A stretch of DNA of 64,000 nucleotides from Limnephilus marmoratus (Eukaryota > Arthropoda > Insecta > Trichoptera > Limnephilidae). Location of the stretch: the NCBI GenBank assembly GCA_917880885.1, contig OU862915.1, positions 40,494,676-40,558,675 on the forward strand, read 5' to 3'. How positions within the stretch are numbered: position 1 is the stretch's first letter; each line of letters opens with the position of its first letter. Shown here one piece after another: positions 42,614 to 53,764 of this stretch. Both the position numbers and the translations under genes were made by a program. The notes under the pieces were generated by a model. That model saw only the letters and a program-made list of their open reading frames with translations, had not been told where the DNA came from and did not search any database.

Positions 42614-43115
42614 GTTTATCGACTATTCAAAAAATAAAATAAATTTAGAAAGAGCATCGGAAATGCGGGTTCTTGGCATAATAATAGATGAGAAACTAGA
42701 CTTCGCGGTCCACATTCAACAAACTGCAAATAAGGGTATGAAAACATTAGGAGTTTTATTAAGAACACTTAAAAACTTTAAATCGATACATATCATTATA
42801 CTACTATACACATCCCTTGTTAGAAGCCTAATAGAATATAACTCCATAGTCTGGTCGCCCTTCTACAAAATTCATATTCACACTATTGAAAGAATTCAAA
42901 GAAAATTTCTACGTTTTGTAAATTTTAAACTTAACATCCCTTTAGAGCACATAAATAACCCGTCGTTAATGAATACTTTAAATATTCCATCATTAGAAAA
43001 CAAAATAAACGTTTTTAACTTAACCTTTTTATTAAAATTATTTAACTCTAAATTTAACAGCGGTGAACTCCTGCAATTATTAAATCTACATGTACCTACA
43101 CGAACAACTAGATAA
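42614..43115 (+). pseudogene. LINE-J reverse transcriptase C-terminus, copy 2
   Basis: The frame is uninterrupted for about 165 codons: RVLGIIIDEKLDFAVHI, NKGMKTLGVLLRTLKNF, SLVRSLIEYNSIVWSPFYKI, RKFLRFVNFKLNIPLEHI and NVFNLTFLLKLFNSKF. It aligns with 9720-9975, where copy 1 has stops, and extends the family C-terminus. It lacks all catalytic motifs, so it is a fragment despite the open frame. The first 17 codons of the open frame belong to element K. Confidence 0.75.
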
Positions 43116-43506
43116 ATATTGACATTTTATGTACGTACATCTCATTCGAACTATGATTTACATTCTCCAATTCAAAGTTTACATATTGTTGGTAACAAAT
43201 ACTTAAATAATATGAATGTATTTGACAATAATTTGATCTTAGCAAACTTCAAACGCCATGTGTGCCAACTATGTATTTCTACCTATCCCATAAACTAATG
43301 AGAACAACAATTTTAAATATTACCTACTTTATGTCTTGTTTGTTTCTTATATTTTATGTTACCTGCATTGTGTTAACGCTTATATTCTATGTAACCTATA
43401 TTTGGTTTTTAACATGTATTATGTTACATGTATTTTGTACACTCTAATTAAAATAAAAAAAAAATGTACTGCATTCTATTAAAAGCCGTGTGTTTAAATA
43501 AATTAA
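42614..43506 (+). mobile_element. LINE-J 3' part, copy 2
   Basis: It carries the C-terminal ORF2 up to a stop at 43113 and a 390-bp 3' region ending AAATAAATTAA. TAAACT flanks it on both sides (42608-42613, 43507-43512). 5' truncated, as is usual for target-primed insertions. Confidence 0.7.
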
Positions 43507-43630
43507 TAAACTACTTTCGTGTAAATCTGCTAGTTAGCTAATAATATGATTACACTGAGCGAGTTCACTAGCAGATAGTGAATACGCCGGCTAGTAGCTT
43601 GTAAATTCGCTCAATGTAGTCGAGGCTTAA

Positions 43631-43846
43631 GTGTAGAAAATAAATGTTGGCGATGCGATCATTTTCTACGTTTTAAATGGCAAAACCAAGATGGCTCATA
43701 AGATTATGAATGTATGTTCTAAAAACCCTACAGCCAAAATGCATATTTATTAACATATTTGTATTTTCAAAAAAATTCCACAAAAAAACTGTAAATTAGT
43801 AGAAGTAAAATAAAACAAAACAAGTTTGAAGTGGGCGTTTGATTCG
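43631..43846. other. No feature recognised
   Basis: AT-rich stretch between element K and a small acidic open frame. Confidence 0.35.
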
Positions 43847-44080
43847 TCATAAAAACGCAGGTACAAAGGAATTTAAAAATCTGAGTCTAAATTCAACTGC
43901 CGACATGTAATAATTATTGTCTTCGTCTTCATGTGATTCTTCTTCTTCCGTATCTTCATCGTCATCTAAACGTATTATCAGTTCATCGATATCATCACAC
44001 AGAGTACTGCCTCGTGCACAATATTCTACCTCAATTTTCATCACATGTTTGCAACAATTTTTTTTTACACACATAAACAT
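43847..44080 (-). CDS. Small acidic open frame, unrecognised
   Basis: 77 codons from ATG (44078-44080). The N-terminal part has several Cys residues (CVKKNCCKHVMKIEVEYC), the middle is strongly acidic (LDDDEDTEEEESHEDEDNN) and the end is hydrophobic. Acidic N-termini occur in some transposases, for example piggyBac-like ones, but no catalytic sequence follows. It could equally be a host gene fragment or chance. The serine-rich plus-strand frame over the same bases is its shadow. Confidence 0.25.
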   Translation of the reverse strand: MFMCVKKNCCKHVMKIEVEYCARGSTLCDDIDELIIRLDDDEDTEEEESHEDEDNNYYMSAVEFRLRFLNSFVPAFL

Positions 44081-44234
44081 TTTAGAACGTTGTACGTTCC
44101 TTTTACAAGTGAAATTTTATTGATTATACCTTATTCGGTGGTTTTTTGCGTAAATTTTGATGAAAATCATTGATTTGCACCAAAAAATCAATACTTTTTG
44201 TCATTCTGTACAATGGGGAATGGTTCATAAGTAG

Positions 44235-44326
44235 ATTTTTTTTCATTAACTCCACATAGGAAGCCCTGAATTAAATAATTTCCCTCAGGTCCTATTTCAT
44301 ATTTGGGGATGCTAAGTGGGGGGTAT
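44235..44326 (-). mobile_element. SINE-S copy 10, tail part
   Basis: The 3' tail of a minus-strand SINE-S up to GGGGGGTAT, where the LTR retrotransposon is inserted. It continues at 53491. Confidence 0.7.
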
Positions 44327-45091
44327 TGCTATGTTATCACGCTTGAAGGCACGGGATTACCGTGATAGTAATGGTACAAACAGCGGCTAGAACGCCTTAC
44401 TACTATCAACATCGTCGAGCATGGACTTTTATTTCAGGGTCTTGGCTTCGGCACTCGGGTAGGTAGGTTATGAAACACAATGAAGCTCGGGAAATAGTAC
44501 ACAAGGGTTTATTTACATTACAAGCTTAGAACACAATCGGGAAATACATTTTAAGGCCTGTTTAAGTTACTGAGATGGCTTGAACGACTCTAATCTGGAA
44601 TTTAGGCTCGGACACTAATATAGGTTATGAAGATACCTTTCGTGGACTGCACAGCGAATAGGGCTAGCTTCCAACGTCCCCAGACGGAAGCTAGGCGCAG
44701 GCGACTTGGGTTCTGCACCAACTCTGGATCAGTGTTGTAGGAATGGACACGTGCCTTCGAATTCACTGCACATGTTCTCAACAATAATAAATGCGGGTAT
44801 GAGAACTCGGTTAATTATAAATAACTGATTAATCACGGATGGCAATTAAACGACCACGGACTTTTTTTGCCAAGGCTAGGCCTCTGGCCTAGTGGAACGG
44901 AACACCTTACATCGTGTCAATGTTATCAACTCGGCAGACTGGAAGGAAAGAGACCTTCGTATGGAGCTGGCGACCTTTATATAGGCACAATCTTCAGCGA
45001 CCACCGTGAACTGGCTGGCCGAGGCTCCTCAATCTTGGGGAACATTGCGAATATCAAACGTTTTTCGACGCTATATGTGTTGCACATAACA
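44327..45091 (-). repeat. LTR, downstream copy (3' LTR on the minus strand)
   Basis: 765 bp, TG..CA ends on the plus strand and TGTTATGTG..TAGCA on the element strand. It differs from the other LTR mainly near its plus-strand left end (TGCTATGTTATCACGCTT against TGCTAAGTTATCAAGATT) and at one further base. A 60-codon minus-strand frame occurs identically in both LTRs and is not considered a gene. Confidence 0.85.
44508..44513 (-). promoter_or_regulatory. Poly-A signal in 3' LTR
   Basis: AATAAA on the minus strand (GTAAATAAACCC), downstream of the TATA box in the element direction; repeated at 52907-52912 in the other LTR. Confidence 0.5.
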
Positions 45092-45106
45092 CTACCTTCT
45101 CCGTCC
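45092..45106 (-). promoter_or_regulatory. Polypurine tract
   Basis: GGACGGAGAAGGTAG on the minus strand lies directly before the TGTTATGTG start of the 3' LTR, where plus-strand DNA synthesis is primed in LTR elements. Confidence 0.6.
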
Positions 45107-45724
45107 AATATGATTGAAAGAGAGTTGCTCAGGTCGGGCTAGTTGTTGGTCCCGCACCTGCATCCTTGGTGGGATTGTGTCCTGGTATAAGTCAAATATA
45201 ATTCCATTCTGAGTTAAGTAGTTGCACGTTGCTGCTGACTTCTGAAAAGGTTTTGTTATTTGTTCTTGTGGAGGCTTCTCGCTTGCTGTGGATAGGAATG
45301 GCATAAAATTGCCATTATCACAAATAGTTAAGCACTCCCTACCTAGTGAGCCATATAAAAAAATAAAGTTATGTACCTGTGAGCCAAGCTATCAACTCCT
45401 AAATAATACATTAAGTATGTCGTAACAAGCCATAATAATTTAAAAAAATTAACTCCTATATCACTTCTCTTTTTGTCCGAAGACAATACTCACTAATCTT
45501 TCACTGAACCTTGTATGTAATCACTTGTACTTCTTGTAAAAAAAACAATCTCCTTTGCGATACAAAACACGCTTTTCTTTCAAATTTGTAACATAAATTT
45601 TTAAAAAATGTTTGCTGTATTAGCAAACCTTCACCTTCTTCCTCTCAATAATTGAAGAAAAAATAAAAAAAACTTGTTTAAAGAAATCATTGGTACCAAT
45701 TATATACATTTTTCTCTTTTCTTA

Positions 45725-45950
45725 TCCATTCCATGGATAATTTAATGCAATTTCATTTTTTCTGAACAACCGAGGTCAATTCTATCGCATTTCACATAAG
45801 ACTTTTATATCTATATCAATCTTGCATTGATTATAAACATTTGTTCTTTTTTTTTCACATCCCGCCAATGGATATTTTAATGCGTTTTATCTTTTGTGAA
45901 CAACCGAGGTCAATTCTTACGCATTTCACACAATACTTTTATTTGCAATT
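45725..45950. repeat. LARD interior: diverged duplication, about 138-bp period
   Basis: CCATGGATAATTTAATGC and GAACAACCGAGGTCAATTCT...CGCATTTCACA occur at 45729-45810 and again at 45865-45947 with moderate divergence. Confidence 0.6.
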
Positions 45951-46009
45951 CAATATTCTTATTGAATAATACCTTTTTTGAAAAAAAAATTAAAAGAAAT
46001 AAACAAAAC

Positions 46010-46220
46010 AAAAATTTAATGCTGACTAAATAATGTCCTGTAATCAATCGAAATTGATACATATTCGCATTTTTCAAGTGTCTTTCTCTAAGAGACAATA
46101 CAAGACATGTACTCTTTGACATACAGTATTTTTAAAATTTCCAATTTTTTTTTTTTAAATTTCAATGCTGACTTAATGTCATGTAATCAATTGAAATTGA
46201 TACATATTCGCATTTTATAT
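46010..46220. repeat. LARD interior: second diverged duplication
   Basis: AATGCTGACT.AAT.ATGTC and TGTAATCAATCGAAATTGAT/ACATATTCGCATTTT occur at about 46018-46075 and 46163-46217. Confidence 0.6.
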
Positions 46221-46529
46221 CCTAAACTAAATAGGTTACAATACAATACATGCACCAATTAGAGTAGTATTTTTTTTTAAATTTGCTGTGTTATTGTAAC
46301 TTTGCGATTTATTCCCTTTTTAACTTATTTGATGAGTTTCTCTTAAGCTATCTTCAGTTCTGTTTTCATAGTCTACAATGGGTATAATTATAAGGCTATA
46401 CGGATCCTATCATGTTTCTAATATAATTTTAAGGCATATACTAAATCCTTTCACGTAGGTATAATTCTGAGGCTATACTTTAAATCCTATCATGTTTATA
46501 GAGATACGTCCCACGTCATCCCTCGTATG

Positions 46530-46748
46530 CGCATACACTATCATGTTAAAGAACAATGATCTTGTCTCACTAACCAATCCACAGGAAACTCCCTTTCCAT
46601 GATTGTGCTCGACAAATAAACAACAAGGTGTCACACACCTTCCTCTCGTCATGTTAAAAAACAATGACCATGTCTTACTGACCAAATCAAATGAAAACGC
46701 CTTCGAACACATAGTAATCCTTTTCAATGATTGCGCTCGACACAACAC
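46530..46748. repeat. LARD interior: third diverged duplication
   Basis: ATCATGTTAAAGAACAATGA...CTTGTCTCACTAACCAA and TTTCCATGATTGTGCTCGAC recur with changes at 46650-46742. Confidence 0.55.
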
Positions 46749-47402
46749 ATAAATAAAAACAATAACCAAAAAAAACAGAACTTCACTAGAAAATTTAAGA
46801 TCTATGATAATTTCCAATATAATATATATATATTCTCTCTAAGTTGTTTAACTTCATCTTCAACCGGATACGCTTTAAATTCCAATAACACAGACTTTCT
46901 ACCACAACACCGATATATTGTGAAATACACGTTGACTATCGTCGCTCAAATACCTAAGTATCCAATTCGCGTGTTTACATATTACAACATTTCAATCTTA
47001 CAAGCTAACACTTTATATACATTTCAATTTTAATCATAACTGAATTGCTAACGAAACTTTAATCTTTATTTTAAAATTTATTCTCTTTTTTTTTTAAAAG
47101 AAATTGACACTGTTTTTAATTAAATTCAACTTTTTATTACCAAACTCAATTATTTCCAGTAATTTTATTGAGATTTAAACATTAATACCAATTAACTTTC
47201 TCTTTTCATTACAAGATTTCATTGAACTTTTAGATTTTAATACAAATCTCATTTTTCTAACCTTTTTAAGTTCCTCTGTTTTGAACTATTTTGAATCTTT
47301 CTTTTCTTTCTTGAGCGCCATGACATTTTTTTTTTAAAAATGCCAAAAAAAAATTTTTATTTAAACAATTATTCTATGCTTACTTGAAGGGTTAACTTTT
47401 AA

Positions 47403-48850
47403 TAATTTATTTCTCTCTTGTATTACAATTCTTTTTTGTCCAAGATCTCTCATCTTGACAAACCCACTGCCCTGATTCTGAGGAAGGCTATCCTATCACG
47501 ATTTGAAACCAGAATCAATATACGTAGGTACATACATACAATACAATTCCTGAATTTAAATAATTCATTATCATTCAATGATATAGTTTCTCACCACCAC
47601 ACAGATTGTTGATTCTTTTCATGTAATACAAGAAACAAAAAAAAAAATTAACTTCATATGTTTTTTCAATTACCTATTCTTCAAACATATTTAAGCAAGA
47701 TTAACTGAAATTCCAATCATTGTTATACCTTTTTTTATTTAATCTATTATAATGATCCTGAATTGTCATCTAAAATTTCATCATTTATCGGAATTAACAT
47801 TTTAATTTCTCTATACTCGAGTGGTTAACTAATCGTTTGACAGATTTTTAACTTCTAATTTCTATTATTGTTTTCTTTTTAATCTTTTTGTTGAACAAAT
47901 TCTATTTTTGTTTACTTTTTCTTTCAAATACTTTAAACAACTAAAGTTTATTTTATCTCTCTGCATTCCCAATTAGGGTGGGTACAAACCCGGTTCAAAA
48001 ACAACATTATGTTTCAACACGAACCCCAGGAAAAATCCAAAGGTTATACAGAAATTTATTATTAAACCTCAATCAATCAAAACACTTAAAAAAAACTTCA
48101 TTTTTCCAAATCTAATATTTGTTATTTAACTGAACGACTTTACTTGTTTTTCAAGAAATTTTAATATTTCAGACGTGTTTTATCGAAAGCAAATCAGAGA
48201 GATTTAAACATTTAAAATTACAACAAAAAGATATATATACAATTATATACATTTGAACGCTATATTATACTTGAATTTGCTAGCAAGAACTTCTTTTCTA
48301 CATTTTTCTTAATTTTTTTTATTCAAAATTCCTCTTATTAAAGAATATTTGACAGTAATTTCAACTTTATTCTCTCAATTTAATATAATTTTATATTTGC
48401 TGCAGATTCAATATAATACAACATTCGAGTCCACTTAATACTCCCTCTATTGTGACGTTACGGACCTTTTGACCTCACAATACATCTCAATGTAATATTT
48501 CCTTTTCAATATCTATTTTTTACTATATTTTCGTTGTTTCTTTCTTACAATGTTAACTTTGTTTTATTTAAAAATATCCGAATACGTCTTTCTGTTCCTT
48601 TTCTAACTTGGGCGTCATGGTCTTGTTAATTAGACACAAACTGAGTATAAAAATTCTATTATTTGACTATTATTCAAAACTCGCCTGAAGTGAAAATTTC
48701 GTGTCTCTTCTTGTATTACAAATTTTCTCTTTTTTTATTGCCCAAGATTACTTATCTTGGCAACCCCACTTGTCTTAATTCCAATGAAGACTTTCCTATA
48801 ACGCTTTGAAATTAGAAGTGTACACGCTGGTAGGTATCCATACCCGTATT
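47403..48850. repeat. LARD interior: long-period duplication, about 1.3 kb
   Basis: 47415-47520 (CTTGTATTACAATTCTTTT, CATCTTGACAAACCCACTGC, GGCTATCCTATCACGATTTG) matches 48710-48822 in diverged form. The interior therefore grew by repeated internal duplication. Confidence 0.5.
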
Positions 48851-49476
48851 ACATTTCTTGAGCTCACTTAGAACTCAATATCTGCGCAAGGCACAATATA
48901 ATTTCCGACAACGATTACGCGTTGTCTTTTTTGTAATACAAGTCAAGAAGGACAAAACTTAATTCATTAAAATTTCCTTTCATTTTAAACTCAAGTAATA
49001 AATGATTATCTACTTTTTCTTTAAATTCGTGAACTTTTCCCTATTTTTTAAAATGGTCACCAACAAAAAAAAAATTTCTTACGAATCATACCATAGATCA
49101 TTCGTGATTTATTCTTTTTTATTTCGTTCTTATTGAACTGTTGACAAAATTAAAAAAACATTTATTTTTTATTACTTTTGTTTATTTTATATGTAAAACA
49201 TATTCCGTTTTGCGTTAAACTGCTTTTATTAACCAAGGCATTATTACTTCCGCACCGTTACAAGAACTTTATTATTTTTTTTATTTCTTATCTGAATTAT
49301 TCAACATTTTATTTTTCAATGCTAGTTCAGGATAATTTTTATAACCACGCAGAATTTCTCTACCTTTTTCGAAATAAATTTACTTATTACAATCGGACTA
49401 TATTTGAAAATTTATTTCCGTACTTGTTTGTTCGACTTTTCTGTTTACTTTTCGACGTATACTTTTATTTGTCATA

Positions 49477-49565
49477 ACTTTTATTGAAAAAGCAATTTAA
49501 AGAGAGATTTATTTTTATAAATTTTATTGAAAAAGAAATTTAAAGAGAGATTTATTTTTATATAC
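49477..49565. repeat. LARD interior: 47-bp tandem duplication
   Basis: ACTTTTATTGAAAAAGCAAT...GAGATTTATTTTTATA is followed directly by a near-identical unit. It is much less diverged than the other internal duplications. Confidence 0.75.
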
Positions 49566-52500
49566 AACTCCGAACAATTTATATACAATAATATACATAA
49601 CATTTTTAGTATAGTTTATTTATACAAAATGGGTTACCTTTATTTACAATAATATACATAAAATTTTTATTTAACACGTTACACCAGTCAATTAGTCATT
49701 CCTATTTCCTTTTTTTTTTCAAAACAGCTTTATTATTTATTATTATACGAATGAGAAACGTATTACTTTAATTTAATTCTTTATTATTTACTTATGAAAA
49801 ATATTTATTTTACACTTTCAAAACACAAAAAAAATATTTTCCTGACAGAATTCTGCTTATTGTCTTAATAGCTGTTCAATTGCACTCTCTCCTGTTTTTT
49901 CAACCAAATATCAGTTAGCTACTCTGATATCCGTTTAAATCAACATATTACAACTCTAAAAAATGACAATTAGTATTAGAATCTCCGAGAGAGCTAAAAC
50001 GAACTAACCATACAAGAATTCAATTATTCTTTTAAAGTAATACTGTTGAATACCATATTCTCCTGCATACCTAGGTAGGTACCTATTTATTCCAGCCGGG
50101 CGGTCCGGTTTCTTGCCTAGTCTTCTGTCCGTTGTCAAAACATTTCGCGCGTGCATTCACTAATTCTCAAACTTTTTACCGTACTTTTATGTTGCTTGAA
50201 CCAATTTAACTTTTAATTTGCAATCAATTAAAATTGTAACCTTTTCTAAATACTTGTCAATTACTTCCGTTAAATTTGTATCCTCTATTATTCATTTACT
50301 TTTCCATTATTTTAAATCTTTTAACCAGTCTATTTTCAACTTTTTCCTCTTTTCGTAAATAAAAATTCGTGGAAATACATATATATATTTTCATATATGT
50401 TCTTGCGCAATATTTTTCAACTTATAATGGGGGGTTTTCAATTACGGCACTCTGATTGGTTTACAATCTCGGATTATTTTTCCATTATTTACACGCGAGC
50501 TCATCTTATATATTGAATGTGACAGCAGATGTCGCATCCGCCTTATTCACTGTCACTATCGTTTTTCATGATATATAAAATAAGCTTCAAAATGATAACG
50601 ATTTTACAACTCGATTACAATCCTCTTTGTGGTTTCCAATTCTTCCACCAGAAAAAAACATTGCAATCCTAAAAAACTATTTGACTCTTTTTTTAATTCA
50701 TGATTTTACTTGTTGAAATCTGTTCTTAACTCTTTTTCCACTATTATTTTATTTGATAGGAATATAAGTTTCTATCCTTGCAATTTCAAGAACTATTTGG
50801 AAATATACATATTCTTAGATATGTTTTTCTTTAACTTGTATTAGGGGGGGGGGGTTATTACGAACGCAAATACCCGCTCCCCGACAAGTCGCTGACGAAT
50901 GCCGGGCAGATTAGGTAATAATACGCCACGCGAGCTTCTTAATTATTTCAGAGGTTAAATTGAGGACCGTATTTACTTTCCTCAATCTAAATAGTTCTCA
51001 TCGTAAAAAAGTCACTATCAAGGGATCATGATTTTAAATAACTTGCGGTTGATATATTAATTAGATTTTGGTTCGACGGACTACATCTACTTCCGTTTTA
51101 CTTCCAATCAGGTAATATCGACAAGTTATGAACTTTTATCATATACACGATTTTATACAAGTTAATTTAATTTATTTCCATCATTCCCTGAATCTAAACC
51201 CATATTATCCAAGAATTCCAAATTTTTCCTTTTTATCTCAATGTGCACTACTTAAGCATTTTCAATTTTCAAGAACAATTATTATTCAATTTAATAAGAA
51301 AATTCTAGACATTTAATAAGAAAAAAGTAAAAAAAAGATTTTTATTAAATTTTCAATTCCGTAAGTAACTCAAACATTGAAACTATTTCATTTACTAAAC
51401 GATGTACAAATTCATTTAACAACATTTCGTTTTAATTCAATATTAAAAAAAATATATATATTCTTGACAAATTCACCCCACATTTTAATATTCACTGGAT
51501 TCTTGTGCTTTGTCCACGACGCGCTACGCAGCGTGTTCGCAACACGCAGCAAAAAATAAACTTGCCCAATATTTACTTTTACACGAGTATCATGCGTGTT
51601 TCTTTCCGTGGTTACTACTAGAGAGGCCCTTACATGAATTTAACGAACATATAAAACATGTCTCTTCCTAACATTTTATCATAACATTTTGTTTTATTCT
51701 TTGCAATTTACAATGATTATTATTATTCATTTCTTATTTAATTTGCTTTCAATTTATTATTATAGAATGTTTATTATGTTTTCCTCATTTTTCGCACAAT
51801 TCTTTTTGAAACACTTTAACGAACATCTTTAATGCATTGTTTGAAACAAAATAATAATTTTTCCCTTTAAAACTTGTTTTATTTTTAAAACTTTTGTAAT
51901 TCTTATTAAAATTTATTCATTTATCTTTTATTTAACTTTTTTATTTTTATTCCGTGGGCTCAATTATTACTATTTATGGTGACCAATCTATATAATTTTA
52001 TTGTTAGCTTCCGTTTGAACACGCTTGCACTTGTTTACAGCTCGCTGACCGTTTGCTAATGTGATATTTATGTACCTATATAACTACAAAATATGAAGTC
52101 GTTTTTTGCGCGGGATTATGGATTCACTTTTTACGCTATGAATTACTTATTTGATAATCTATTAAATTATTTTGAAATAACAAGAATATTTATTTTTTCT
52201 TTGAACAAAATATTACTTTAATTCTTTGAAATTCAAACTTCTTTTATTATAAACTCTTAGGTATATTGTTTGCGCGGCAAATTTACCAAGGTAGGTACCT
52301 ACCTCTTCTACGCTTGTACCGAACGTTTTTCTTGGACTGGTCCGACTCATTACTCCGCGGACTACTTTACTTAAAAACCGTATTTAAGCATTTTGTTGTA
52401 TAATTTTTCTTGTTAATTTTATCAAATTTACACAAATAACTGTTTTTAATTAGTATTTCACCCGAATTAGTATTTCACCCGAATTATTGTTTATTTTAAT

Positions 52501-52707
52501 AGTTTTTGCCTCAAATAATGGACTCGTCCAACAATAACGTTTGAATGCTAGGTAGGTACATAGCTTCAAATGAATTTACAATACAATCTATTAGCTGCAT
52601 TTTAAACACGATGTTAACATTTATATTGGCATTGAACAAATATTTTAAATTTATACACTAGAACACATTTTAAATTAAGAATTCTTTTGTATTCCACAAT
52701 TACCCAA

Positions 52708-52724
52708 CCGAGATATTTGCGCCA
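52708..52724 (-). promoter_or_regulatory. Primer binding site
   Basis: TGGCGCAAATATCTCGG on the minus strand begins two bases inside the 5' LTR end (CTGGCGC). TGGCG openings are complementary to a tRNA 3' end ...CGCCA, as in many gypsy-type elements. The tRNA is not identified. Confidence 0.6.
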
Positions 52725-52725
52725 G

Positions 52726-53490
52726 TGCTAAGTTATCAAGATTGAAGGCACGGGATTACCGTGATAGTAATGGTACAAACAGCGGCTAGAACGCCTTACT
52801 ACTATCAACATCGTCGAGCATGGACTTTTATCTCAGGGTCTTGGCTTCGGCACTCGGGTAGGTAGGTTATGAAACACAATGAAGCTCGGGAAATAGTACA
52901 CAAGGGTTTATTTACATTACAAGCTTAGAACACAATCGGGAAATACATTTTAAGGCCTGTTTAAGTTACTGAGATGGCTTGAACGACTCTAATCTGGAAT
53001 TTAGGCTCGGACACTAATATAGGTTATGAAGATACCTTTCGTGGACTGCACAGCGAATAGGGCTAGCTTCCAACGTCCCCAGACGGAAGCTAGGCGCAGG
53101 CGACTTGGGTTCTGCACCAACTCTGGATCAGTGTTGTAGGAATGGACACGTGCCTTCGAATTCACTGCACATGTTCTCAACAATAATAAATGCGGGTATG
53201 AGAACTCGGTTAATTATAAATAACTGATTAATCACGGATGGCAATTAAACGACCACGGACTTTTTTTGCCAAGGCTAGGCCTCTGGCCTAGTGGAACGGA
53301 ACACCTTACATCGTGTCAATGTTATCAACTCGGCAGACTGGAAGGAAAGAGACCTTCGTATGGAGCTGGCGACCTTTATATAGGCACAATCTTCAGCGAC
53401 CACCGTGAACTGGCTGGCCGAGGCTCCTCAATCTTGGGGAACATTGCGAATATCAAACGTTTTTCGACGCTATATGTGTTGCACATAACA
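52726..53490 (-). repeat. LTR, upstream copy (5' LTR on the minus strand)
   Basis: 765 bp, the 5' LTR in the element direction and the expected promoter. TATATAAAGG lies at 53374-53383 on the minus strand, about 110 bp inside the LTR's start. Confidence 0.85.
53374..53383 (-). promoter_or_regulatory. TATA box of the LTR promoter
   Basis: CCTATATAAAGG on the minus strand, with the same sequence at 44975-44984 in the other LTR. Confidence 0.5.
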
Positions 53491-53764
53491 GTATTTAAAA
53501 GGAAAGAAGGAGTGGAAGGGTATGAGAGTGGGTAGGGATCAGGGAGTCCGCGTGTCCAGGAGTAATGGAGGCATGAATCTATAACTCCCATTGCGGTGCA
53601 AGACGATTCGAGAGAGTTCGGGTGGCGAGATCAAAGGGTCTCTCTCAACCGGCCTCTCCCAATCCGGCCCGCTACACAGTTGGTGAGCGGATGAATCCAC
53701 CGCCAATAACTCAGCAAATATCACTCTTTGAACCCGGACACCCCTGCTAAGGCATCAAAAGTAT
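53491..53764 (-). mobile_element. SINE-S copy 10, body part
   Basis: It continues 44235-44326 after the LTR element (GTAT repeated) from the pyrimidine-rich middle to CACCCCTGCTAAGGCATCAA. LINE-A is then inserted and the head follows at 54649. Confidence 0.75.

Larger units (their letters stand above)
42454..43630. mobile_element. Element K, palindromic MITE split by LINE-J
   Basis: AAGCCTTGATTACATTTAGC at the left end is mirrored by GCTCAATGTAGTCGAGGCTT at the right end. TTAA stands at both ends (42454-42457, 43627-43630), a possible target duplication. A 60-bp block, GTGTAAATCTGCTA.TTAGCT-like to GTTCACTAGCAGATA, occurs on both sides of the inserted LINE-J. The element is made of repeated small palindromes (CACTATCTGCTAG and GCAGATAGTGAAT). 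Confidence 0.6.
44327..53490 (-). mobile_element. 9.16-kb non-autonomous (LARD-type) LTR retrotransposon
   Basis: Two 765-bp direct repeats, 44327-45091 and 52726-53490, differ at about four positions, start TG and end CA, and are flanked by GTAT on both sides (44323-44326, 53491-53494). The primer site, polypurine tract, TATA box and poly-A signal all point to the minus strand. The 7,634-bp interior is very AT-rich and has no gag, protease, integrase or reverse transcriptase motif; its longest open frame is 114 codons and unlike any of them. Large noncoding LTR elements of this kind are called LARDs and use the enzymes of an autonomous relative. A 4-bp duplication suggests a Ty3/gypsy-type integrase. 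Near-identical LTRs indicate a recent insertion. Confidence 0.8.

Noticed and set aside
44602..44784. 60-codon gene in the LTR (also at 53001-53183)
   Set aside because: Identical in both LTRs simply because the LTRs are identical; short, no motif, lies in LTR regulatory sequence.
46473..46817. 114-codon frame as a gag or env remnant
   Set aside because: It spans internal tandem duplications, lacks zinc knuckle, protease or membrane-protein features and has AT-driven composition.
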